Positions 28,601 to 35,320 of a stretch of 64,000 nucleotides of DNA are shown here, one piece after another. Numbering within the stretch: position 1 is the first letter of the stretch; each line of letters starts with the position of its first letter. Below the pieces are notes generated by a model that saw nothing but the letters and a program-made list of their open reading frames with translations, searched no databases and was not told the DNA's origin. Source of the DNA: Aliterella atlantica CENA595. GTDB taxonomy: Bacteria > Cyanobacteriota > Cyanobacteriia > Cyanobacteriales > Chroococcidiopsidaceae. A program made the position numbers and the translations under genes. The stretch spans positions 62,001-126,000 of the forward strand of contig NZ_JYON01000005.1 of the NCBI RefSeq assembly GCF_000952155.1, in the 5' to 3' direction.

Positions 28601-29660
28601 AGCTTTAGAACCATTACTTAATGATAGTTACGGTCCCGTACTTTGGGCGATCGCTGGGCGTGCAGACATTCCGCCCCATTATCTCGAACGGTTGCTAAGA
28701 GAGAAGGATAAAAACAGCCAAGACTACGAACAGATCGCTATAAGAATTTGCGATCGCGCTGTAATTCCTCCTAACTTACTAGAAACACTAATGGAGAGTC
28801 ATCAGGAACGAGTTTACCGCCGAGTAGCCGCTCAACCAAATCTTCCCGAAGCTATTTTAGAAAAATTGTTAGCAACATCTAGTGATTCTGTCCTAACTAC
28901 CCTTGCTGCTAACAAAACCCTTAGCAGTGAGTTTCTAGCAAGACTTGCCAATCTTCCTAGCCCAAATGTTTGTCGCGCGATTATCCATCACCCGAATATG
29001 ACATCACAGCTTTGGGAAAAGCTTGTTCAAAGTCCAGATGCAAGCGTTCGTATGGCGATAGCTACAAACTCATCTACCCCTGTAAATATTTTAGAAATAC
29101 TAGCAAGCGATTTAGAGCAAGACGTTCGAGCAAAAATTGCCAGCAATTCAAGTTCGCCTATCAGAATTTTGACCCAATTAGCCCAAGATGAAGACGCATT
29201 AGTTCGTACTGCTGTTGCATCTAACCCCAATCTTTCAGACACCATACTTACACAATTAGCCCAAGATCGAAAAGTTGAAGTTCGGCGTGCTGTAGCTCAA
29301 AATCCTCATACTCCTGCATCTATCCGCGAAACCTTACAAGAATTGCTTTCACCACCTCAAACAAAGCAAACTAGCCCAACTTTGCGCGGTTTACCTCGGC
29401 TCTACAATCCCCAAACTGACGATTTAGCGACGATACTTACAGAATATGCGCGATCGCCTAACGCTTTTGTGCGATTCGTAACCCTACTTCACCCTCTCAC
29501 ACCTAGCGAAATCCTCCAACAAGGAGCAACTTCTATATCTTGGCTGGAACGCTACGCTGTGGCTGAAAACTCTGCTACTGCGATCGAACTACGCTCCTTA
29601 CTCGCCCAAGACAGCAATCGGATTGTTAGAGCCGTAGCTAACGCCAATTTATCAGCCTAA
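25653..29660 (+). CDS. giant leucine-rich-repeat-variant (LRV) solenoid protein
   Basis: This 1335-residue protein is built largely of LRV repeats of about 26 residues with consensus LAxDxxxxVRxAVAxNPNTPxxxLxx, for example at AVAQNPGTPAAVLELLAKHP and TAVASNPNLSDTILTQLAQD. More than 30 units can be picked out, broken by a non-repeat segment at about 440-580. Nothing indicates a signal peptide, membrane helix or enzymatic domain, and the cysteine cluster of the Azotobacter LRV protein is not evident. LRV solenoids are right-handed superhelices thought to bind proteins. Only 15 bases separate it from the next gene, so it forms an operon with the two NuiA-like genes. Confidence 0.9.
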   Translation: MVMQPLSSISTSELQTFIDAPAQLLQQSQELQLAIASYPDTPRSLLEMLVSSPSEEVAEAARLHVNYAGEAGENWQQLVDDILTSRQLGQNDRLAVELLKIAPVPPNFLSEWVPANNLIQGLRNQYMPLRYRLKLLERLALQPSLEPRLQVAESPETPLAVLEQLAGDLELAVRLAVKFNPSCPPALIELVEGQYAVASDWNADIEQLAMLGQSRWAWIRLAVAQNPSTPAQTLTQLATDTVLAIQLAVAQNPGTPAAVLELLAKHPEQAIQEAVVDHPNATEEILHLLFKPQQYRIKQQENLPVSILERFFREATETPIWQDINLRSLLLRQANTPAWILARLADVDLAGFKAEKLATGHPELWIKNNLSFLADIAKHPQVSVEILERLSQYPDSNVQLAVAQNPLTPLDLKLRLLEDLSIDPDPEIQVKVARDVNTPVQILESAQNELYQEKLLREIRRVLASEYPVNSHSFQSTADAIMSQLKHEVFYPANISIDVDRWIEIIGGSDSLKLIATGSSSRTSTLSQMLLSYLASQWGELLESLPKNLRDRAVSNIFHILELINDEVKNNQYVRSVAVALVGNPSTPVALRNQLQNQLTQPVDRWGYYSNDLDMRLALACNPAVPKPERLEYYQQILSRCGSGTKEQIARHPNTPLEILEQFMATPGSARQAVSRNPNAPATALAELAQDSNSATRGWVAENPSTPVEVLVQLASQPVDKTNNDSTIETVLKNPKFPLLERYRLLLTRQQKQETAKAHELMARRTDSPYAMLQVLEKGDRNAKLTAARSNKTPIQVLEQLAKDTDETVRQVVLQNPNLPLHSLLELAKDESVNVRLWLAYNSSPHKTQKPVQLLEQLAQDASEQVRARVAGLSETPVDILVRLANDSSRDVKVAVTGNPNTPVTVLTRLGLEEDIVNQRNPNTPGMVLNQAVNTMNGESLANFIKHPVKGSQMPGETLARLVTHSNSSVRYRVADHPNTPIEALEPLLNDSYGPVLWAIAGRADIPPHYLERLLREKDKNSQDYEQIAIRICDRAVIPPNLLETLMESHQERVYRRVAAQPNLPEAILEKLLATSSDSVLTTLAANKTLSSEFLARLANLPSPNVCRAIIHHPNMTSQLWEKLVQSPDASVRMAIATNSSTPVNILEILASDLEQDVRAKIASNSSSPIRILTQLAQDEDALVRTAVASNPNLSDTILTQLAQDRKVEVRRAVAQNPHTPASIRETLQELLSPPQTKQTSPTLRGLPRLYNPQTDDLATILTEYARSPNAFVRFVTLLHPLTPSEILQQGATSISWLERYAVAENSATAIELRSLLAQDSNRIVRAVANANLSA

Positions 29661-29675
29661 ATTTAAGTAAGACTT

Positions 29676-30614
29676 ATGCAACCAATTACAGAACAAATTT
29701 TCGCTACTTTAGAACTTTTACTCGATCGAGAGCTACCCTTCAATTTACCTAATCACGAAGATGGAGGGCGGATTTCTCCCTTTATTTGGGATAGAGCGAA
29801 GCAGGGAGAATTTAATGTTTTGAATCTGTGTCGTGCTAATTGCTGGCTAAAGCTTACGGATGTTGATGCGACAATTAAAGATTGGCAGCAAATGAACTAC
29901 ATCAAAACTTTTCCCGATTTTTCTTTGGATGCAGAGCAGATAGCTAACAGAACCAATCGAATTGAATCTTTATTTCAATTTATTAATACAAGTTTGCACA
30001 ATTTAGAATCTTACATATTGAAACCGCGTTGCTACTATGTTATACATCCCGGTGTCGTCATAGGTAGAACAGAAGATCGAGATTGGATTTGTGTTTCACC
30101 AACTGTTTATACAGCAAGTTATATTCCACAAGAGCAAATTTCTCGCTCTCCCCTAGTTAAGTCAAAAAGCGATCGCTCTTTGGGTGAAAAGACTCTAAAT
30201 CTACTCTCAACAATTCAAGCGATTTCCTCAAAAATAGGTACAATTTCTTTACAGGGGAATTATGCTGGTGAATATTCTTATTCACATAACCATCAAATTG
30301 TTTCTGCTATCGCTGCAACCAAGGAATTAGCACTAGAACAAGCTTTGAAAGCTTCAGGAATGTTAGAAATAGCTCAATTTAATAGTTTTTTGAGCGATAT
30401 TGACTACATCAAAAACTGGTATTTTGACTACGCTGTTAACGAGATTTATCAAAGCTATCAAAATATAAATCAATTTCTCAATCAAGCTTTCTCTAAACTA
30501 ATTATGTATAGGTTGAGCTTTTGGGCTCATGAAAACATATACATAATTGGTCAAACTTCTGGAGGAGATTGGGCAGGAATTTATATGAATAGTCAGTTTG
30601 CTTACAATCCCTAA
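29676..30614 (+). CDS. putative NuiA-like (nuclease A inhibitor fold) protein, copy 1
   Basis: This 312-residue protein of no named family starts at 29676, 15 bases after the LRV gene. I see two segments resembling the C-terminal half of NuiA. One is near 105-145 (FQFINTSLHNLESY, then VVIGRTEDRDWICVSPTVY); the other ends the protein (LIMYRLSFWAHENIYIIGQT, then GGDWAGIYM). In NuiA the equivalent pattern is a helix, then VYRLG, IGET and GISTK. The N-terminus has the IFATLELLLD helix and a PFIWD motif comparable to NuiA. NuiA binds and blocks DNA/RNA nonspecific nuclease; activity here is inferred from remembered similarity. Its neighbour is a clear paralogue. Confidence 0.55.
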   Translation: MQPITEQIFATLELLLDRELPFNLPNHEDGGRISPFIWDRAKQGEFNVLNLCRANCWLKLTDVDATIKDWQQMNYIKTFPDFSLDAEQIANRTNRIESLFQFINTSLHNLESYILKPRCYYVIHPGVVIGRTEDRDWICVSPTVYTASYIPQEQISRSPLVKSKSDRSLGEKTLNLLSTIQAISSKIGTISLQGNYAGEYSYSHNHQIVSAIAATKELALEQALKASGMLEIAQFNSFLSDIDYIKNWYFDYAVNEIYQSYQNINQFLNQAFSKLIMYRLSFWAHENIYIIGQTSGGDWAGIYMNSQFAYNP

Positions 30615-30632
30615 TTCTAAGTATTAAAAATA

Positions 30633-31556
30633 ATGAATCCACAAACTGAGCAACTTTTAGGCACTCTTGAACTACTCTGCAACGCTCCTTTCGTTTGGAA
30701 TAATTCAACCGAGAAGAGTTTTTCTCTTTGGAGTCTCATGATTTCTCAAGGCTTTGTGAATCTTACCGATTTGGAGCTTGCTTTTGCACATTGGCAAAAT
30801 ATCGAAGAATGGGGAACACCTACCAATCAAGCAGAAAATAATTATGAATATGCTCCTACGCGCTCGGAACGAAAAAACGATAATTGGAACGAAGTTATTG
30901 CTAAAGAACGTAAGAATTATTATCAACAACTTTTGCAATTTATTAGTAATAAATTGCAAAACATTCAAGCTTATAACTTATCTATACCTAAAATAAATCA
31001 CCTAAATTTTGAATTTGGGGGACAGTTAGATTTCTCTGTCTCGATTGTAGTTGCTCAAACTTCTGATAACTACTGGCTTTGTTTTGCGCCTACTGTGCCA
31101 AATCAAGTAGATTATTACGGGCATACAAAGAAAAATACTGTAAGGGAACAAACAATAATTCAGTCCGTAGAATTAGGAGGTGAGACTAAGCAAATTACAG
31201 CAAAAATTCAGACTATACTTGATAAAATTACTCCTATTTTGATTTATGAGTATTATCACGGTGGGTATAACTGTACATACCAACATCGTATAATTGGAGC
31301 AATAGCCGAAACCAAAGAAAGTGCGATCGCATTGGCTTTGCAAAGTGCAGAAATGGTAGCAATTGAAAAAACAACAGTTGGATTCCCTGACGAGCGCAAT
31401 CCTCAACTTAACCAATTCATGAATACTTGTTTGCGCGATCGCACTATCTACGATCTCAGTTTTTGGGACATGGGCTACACATACGATCTCGGACAAACCC
31501 CAACTGGTGATTGGATTGGTACGCGCTACCAAAAGGAATTTGAATACAATCCTTAA
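30633..31556 (+). CDS. putative NuiA-like protein, copy 2 (paralogue)
   Basis: This 307-residue protein begins 18 bases after copy 1 and shares its whole layout: MNPQTEQLLGTLELLCNAPF at the start, a middle block (QQLLQFISNKLQNIQAYNL then SIVVAQTSDNYWLCFAPTV), and the ending YDLSFWDMGYTYDLGQTPT followed by GDWIGTRY and EYNP. The two proteins are diverged but aligned over their length, as expected of an older tandem duplication. The same NuiA-fold suggestion applies with the same uncertainty. It is the last gene of the LRV operon. An alternative is an unrelated beta-rich domain specific to cyanobacteria. Confidence 0.55.
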   Translation: MNPQTEQLLGTLELLCNAPFVWNNSTEKSFSLWSLMISQGFVNLTDLELAFAHWQNIEEWGTPTNQAENNYEYAPTRSERKNDNWNEVIAKERKNYYQQLLQFISNKLQNIQAYNLSIPKINHLNFEFGGQLDFSVSIVVAQTSDNYWLCFAPTVPNQVDYYGHTKKNTVREQTIIQSVELGGETKQITAKIQTILDKITPILIYEYYHGGYNCTYQHRIIGAIAETKESAIALALQSAEMVAIEKTTVGFPDERNPQLNQFMNTCLRDRTIYDLSFWDMGYTYDLGQTPTGDWIGTRYQKEFEYNP

Positions 31557-31588
31557 ATTATCGCTAGCTTACAGAATTAGATTGCAAC

Positions 31589-31830
31589 AATTAAACCTAA
31601 ATATTTACTTAGGTGCTGGAGTCGATAAAGTCGCTGGATCGAGGTTAATTAGCGGTAATGCGCCGTTACGACCCATAATGGTAGAAAAACGACCGTCCTA
31701 TTTCTAAATTGCTTATTTTTGGGACAATTGTTGCGTTATAGTTTGTATTTATAACCTCAGCGTTTCGGCTTGTCCTTTGACGCGGTTAACTGCTGCGATC
31801 GCTCTTTTAAATAATTGAATTCTTGATGAG
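31589..31830 (-). pseudogene. decayed duplicate of the 3' end of the prohibitin gene
   Basis: From 31589 the plus strand aligns, nearly without gaps for over 200 bases, to the stretch beginning at 32522, which is the 3' end of the intact prohibitin gene. Shared blocks include AATTAAACCTAAATAT, TGGATCGAGGTTAATTAGCG and TTCGGCTTGTCCTTTG, with numerous substitutions and a loss of the reading frame. Similarity fades near 31830. The copy lies in the same orientation as the intact gene, 933 bases away, with brnT-brnA between them. Confidence 0.85.
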
Positions 31831-31905
31831 TAATCAATACTGCAATTTTCAGCGCGTCTAACTAAATTGCATTCGTACTGTAATTACACTATAGGTATAT
31901 ATAAG

Positions 31906-32190
31906 TTGAAGTTTGAGTGGGATGAGCGAAAAGCAAGAGTTAACGAGCAAAAGCACGGTGTTTCATTTACTGAGGCAGAAACGGTATTTTATGATGAAAA
32001 TGCGCGTTTGCTCTATGACGCAGAACATTCTTCAGAGGAGGATCGATACATAATGTTAGGCATGAGCGACTCGCTATTATTGTTAGTAGTTTGCCACGTC
32101 TACAAAGAAGATGAAGAAACCATTCGTATTTTCTCGGCTCGTAGGGCAAATAAACGAGAGCAACAACAATACAAGAGTTTTCTTTTATGA
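31906..32190 (+). CDS. brnT: BrnT-type toxin
   Basis: This is the RNase toxin of a type II BrnT/BrnA system: a small RelE-like fold that cleaves RNA and is neutralised by BrnA. The family hallmark is KFEWDERKARVNEQKHGVSF at the N-terminus and the ending IRIFSARRANKREQQQY, with the (I/V)R(I/V)(I/F)SARRA motif that carries catalytic residues. I set the start at the TTG at 31906, giving MKFEWDE as in relatives; an upstream TTG at 31867 would add 13 atypical residues. It overlaps brnA by four bases. The pair sits between the two copies of the prohibitin 3' end. Confidence 0.9.
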   Translation: MKFEWDERKARVNEQKHGVSFTEAETVFYDENARLLYDAEHSSEEDRYIMLGMSDSLLLLVVCHVYKEDEETIRIFSARRANKREQQQYKSFLL

Positions 32191-32405
32191 AAGATGAGTA
32201 TGATTTTTCCCAATCTGTAAAGAATCCGTACATTAAGAAGCTTAAGCAGCAAGTAACAATTCAGCTTGAAGAGGAAGTTATTAGTTACTTCAAGGATTTA
32301 GCTAAGGAAACAGGTATTTCGTATCAAAATTTGATTAATTTATATCTACAGGAATGTGTAAAATCGCAACGAAAGCCATTATCACAGTGGGTACGTGAAG
32401 CATAA
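32187..32405 (+). CDS. brnA: BrnA-type antitoxin
   Basis: This 72-residue antitoxin pairs with BrnT, from which its ATG overlaps the stop by four bases. A flexible N-terminus (DEYDFSQSVKNPYIKKLKQQ) is followed by a ribbon-helix-helix DNA-binding domain (VTIQLEEEVISYFKDLAKET, then GISYQNLINLYLQEC). The N-terminal part would bind the toxin and the C-terminal part would bind the operon promoter for autoregulation. The assignment is solid from order, overlap and motif. Confidence 0.9.
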   Translation: MKDEYDFSQSVKNPYIKKLKQQVTIQLEEEVISYFKDLAKETGISYQNLINLYLQECVKSQRKPLSQWVREA

Positions 32406-32537
32406 GTAATGCCATAGTACGAAAATGTGACTTGTCGCTACTCACTTTAGCTGTTCGGTAAGATAGTGATAGCTTCGCTCTCTTGCTAATTGTAGTTACG
32501 AATTTCAATTTTTATTGACAGAATTAAACCTAAATAT

Positions 32538-33377
32538 CTACTTAGGGGTTTGAGTCGATAAAGTAGCTGGATCGAGGTTAATTAGCGGTAATGCGCCATT
32601 ACCACCCATAACAGTAGGAAAACGACCATCCCATTTCTCAATTGCTTGTTTTTGCAGCAATTCTCGCGTTAGAGTTAGCCTTTGCAATCTTTGCGCTTCG
32701 GCTTGTCCTTTGGCGCGGTTGACTTCGGCTACTGCTTCTTTCGACGCTTTGAGGGCAATAAATTCTGCTTGTTTTGCTTCTTGTTCGGCTATTTGTTTGG
32801 ATTCTATCGCCTTGCTAAATTCTGGAGAAAAGGAAAAATCAACTAAAGAAACGTCATCTACTATCACGTTATAATCCGCCAAACGTGTTGCTAAATTTTC
32901 GTCTATTTCTGCTTTTAGATCGTTTCTTTTAGTAATAATCTCTTCTGCTGTCTTCTTTGCCGTTGCTGCCTTTAAAACTTCCGAGACTGCGGGAGTAATA
33001 ATTCTAGAAATTATCTCCTCTTGGTCGCCTACTCGTTGAAAAACTTTATTAACTTGTGCTGAGTCAATATGCCAGTTTACTGCTAATTGCGTCGATACTT
33101 TCTGTAAATCTTTAGAAGCAGCGTCAGCAGTAAAACTATTTTGTTGCACCCGAACGCTTATACGTTTTACAGATGTGACTACAGGCACAATTGGATGAAT
33201 GCCTTCATCTAAAATGCCGTCTTGCACTTTGCCAAACTGCAACACTACACCGCGTTCGCCAGCGTTGACAATTGTAAAAGGTTTGAAGATAACTGCTACT
33301 ATTAAAAACAAAATCGATCCAGCTATTAAGGAACCGAACTTGAGGTTATTACTAGCTTGACTTTTGACTCTTTCCAT
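32538..33377 (-). CDS. prohibitin/SPFH domain membrane protein
   Basis: This 279-residue protein has one N-terminal transmembrane helix (about 11-32, LKFGSLIAGSILFLIVAVIF), then an SPFH domain (VQFGKVQDGILDEGIHPIVP) and a long coiled coil with FIALKASKEAVAEVNRAKGQ. Prohibitins form ring complexes that regulate membrane proteases such as FtsH and organise membranes, here probably plasma or thylakoid membrane. It starts at an ATG at 33377 and reads toward brnA. Its 3' end is duplicated in decayed form at 31589-31830. No FtsH or other partner gene is adjacent. Confidence 0.9.
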   Translation of the reverse strand: MERVKSQASNNLKFGSLIAGSILFLIVAVIFKPFTIVNAGERGVVLQFGKVQDGILDEGIHPIVPVVTSVKRISVRVQQNSFTADAASKDLQKVSTQLAVNWHIDSAQVNKVFQRVGDQEEIISRIITPAVSEVLKAATAKKTAEEIITKRNDLKAEIDENLATRLADYNVIVDDVSLVDFSFSPEFSKAIESKQIAEQEAKQAEFIALKASKEAVAEVNRAKGQAEAQRLQRLTLTRELLQKQAIEKWDGRFPTVMGGNGALPLINLDPATLSTQTPK

Positions 33378-33612
33378 ACCGGAGACGGTTGTGTGGACAC
33401 TATAGCTTTTATAGTCAATAAATACGCTAGATCGAAGAACGGTTACGGAAATAGTAACAATTTATGCAGATCTAGTTTGTGTAACGATCGCATTTACTAT
33501 AACAATCTACTCCTAAACCTAGTTTGTAATCCTCTCATAGTTGTGAATACAAACGTACCGACTAGCAAATTGATTTGAAAAAATCGAGAGCAGATGCACC
33601 CAACCAAGGAGT

Positions 33613-34302
33613 TTAGAAATTGACTAATTGGGCAGTACCAAACAAATTGAGCGTGTCATAAGTCTGCAATTGCCCTGGCGTAGCAGGATTGACAAAAATT
33701 GTCCGCCGACTGAGAATGCCAATTGTTTGCATCGGGAGTTGTTGCACCTGTGCAGACAATTGAACAATTGGTAGCAACATCGTTAAACTTTCAATCGGTT
33801 CATCTGCTGCGCCATTTTGGAGCAGAACTGTCACGCTCTGACCAATTCCGGTTTCTTCTAGTTGAACCTCTTCGCCACTAAAAGTTCGACTGATTTCACC
33901 TCGCAAGTATCGTAATTGCGGCACTCCACTAATGCTAGTAGTTGAATAGACAATCTGCGTATCGTAACCTTGAAGCTCAAATAAGTTAGGCGGCAGATTT
34001 GTCGGGCTGGCATTTTCATCTATTCTCAACTGAGAACCCGATGTATCTGTGCGATAAACCAACAATTGTTGTCTATCTTCTACCGTTACCCTATAACCAG
34101 GTACTAAAGCCTCAGTACAAATCTCGCCTGGGCGAGGTAATCCCAAACAACCATTTGCCCAAGTTTGATTTTCAACTTGAACGATGCGTAGTTCGGCAAT
34201 AGGCAACCCCAGTCGTACAGAGGCATCTTGTAAAACAGCATCGGCGACTGCGGCAGGCAAATTATCTGTTAGCGAATTGTTAGAATCTACAGTGTAAGAC
34301 AT
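33613..34302 (-). CDS. conserved cyanobacterial hypothetical protein
   Basis: This 229-residue protein carries the motif AVADAVLQDASVRLGLPIAE followed by LRIVQVENQTWANGCLGLP, then PGEICTEALVPGYRVTVEDR, a pattern common in cyanobacterial secreted or lipoprotein-like proteins of unknown function, with a conserved Cys pair around the WxNGCLGL and GxxC positions. This copy has no signal peptide: the start at 34302 gives MSYTVDSNNSLTDNLPAAVA directly. The second half is hydrophobic in beta-strand style. Function is unknown. It is separated from the prohibitin gene by 235 bases on the same strand. Confidence 0.75.
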   Translation of the reverse strand: MSYTVDSNNSLTDNLPAAVADAVLQDASVRLGLPIAELRIVQVENQTWANGCLGLPRPGEICTEALVPGYRVTVEDRQQLLVYRTDTSGSQLRIDENASPTNLPPNLFELQGYDTQIVYSTTSISGVPQLRYLRGEISRTFSGEEVQLEETGIGQSVTVLLQNGAADEPIESLTMLLPIVQLSAQVQQLPMQTIGILSRRTIFVNPATPGQLQTYDTLNLFGTAQLVNF

Positions 34303-35320
34303 ACATCTTCTCCGGTGGATATTTTAATTGAACTGAGGTTTTAACGTATTTTCTGCACAGTTGTTTGTTTTATCTCCAACTGCTTTGTTTTTTCATGCCT
34401 AGAGTGTTTCCTGTTTTTGTTAGGGGTTTAGGCAACAAAACTTTGTTAAATCTACCGATTCTGTTTTAACTGTTAGCTAAAAGAATTTTTCCTACCTGAA
34501 AGGGTAGTTTTTTGATGCTCTCAAAAATATGTATAAAATACAACATAATCGCTATAGCATTTAGAAAAAAGGCAATCGCTATCAAGCTAATTCATCTATT
34601 TCAATTAGTGCCAATGCTGGCAATTAATTTGCATTAAATATTAATAATCATTCAGCGTACAACTATTAGCTTATTCGTTAGCTTAATCAAAAACTTAATA
34701 ATAAATAATTGAACTGAAGGAAAATAATGTGGTATTTACAGATGAAATATAGACCAGTTTACGCGTAATACATAAACATCCGTAGAATTACGGTGGTAGA
34801 TTTTGGGAATACCGAGATATTAATAGAAGCGTAGTTTTGGCTAAGAAAAATTAAGCAAGATAGTCAACTTTAATTAGAAATGCACGAGCGAATAATTACT
34901 AATTTGTAGCTAATACATTATTTGAATATAAGCCCCTTCTATTTGGAAGATAAGAAATAATTTTTATGCTTAGATCTCATACTTTAGGGAGATGCAAAAG
35001 GCAAAAAGCGTACCAGATACCTACGAAATATCGTGACTTAACATAGTTAAAATTTTTATTTTAAAGCAAGCAAAATTACAGATACTTAACTATGTCTTTG
35101 AATATTGAACTTGTATAACAAAGTTTTGAACGAGTTAAACCACAAGCAACTCAATTTGCTTCCAGCTTTTACCACAATCTCCTAACTGACTATCCGCAAA
35201 CTCAACCTTTGTTTAGCTGTAAAGCATACTAAATCTAATTTGACCCAAGCTAGGAATCTTTCTATTACTTTCGGCTTTTAGAGGAGAGACAAAGCTTAAT
35301 TACTAAGTACCAAAGATTGC
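34303..35320. other. 1-kb AT-rich gap between divergent genes
   Basis: Except for the decayed globin gene at 35092-35232, no gene is supported. The stretch is very AT-rich with many stop codons on all frames. One micro-ORF (34727-34768, 13 residues) has a purine-rich AAGGA in front but nothing else to support it. The promoters of both flanking genes should lie here. Confidence 0.6.
35092..35232 (+). pseudogene. truncated globin gene with internal stop codon
   Basis: The frame reads MSLNIELV, stop, QSFERVKPQATQFASSFYHN and then LLTDYPQTQPLFSCKAY, stop. It matches the N-terminal helices of the bacterial globin-domain family (pattern xQSFERVKPxAxxFAxxFYxxLFTxYPxxxPLF). The TAA at codon 9 replaces what is a Glu codon in relatives (GAA to TAA), and the gene ends before the heme histidines. 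It is a non-functional remnant lying 88 bases upstream of the sensor kinase. Confidence 0.85.

Noticed and set aside
31867-31905. Upstream TTG start for brnT
   Set aside because: It would add 13 residues not found in BrnT proteins; the conserved sequence begins at the TTG at 31906.
34727-34768. 13-residue ORF (MWYLQMKYRPVYA) behind AAGGA
   Set aside because: Too short and unsupported by similarity; left as a remark in the gap entry.
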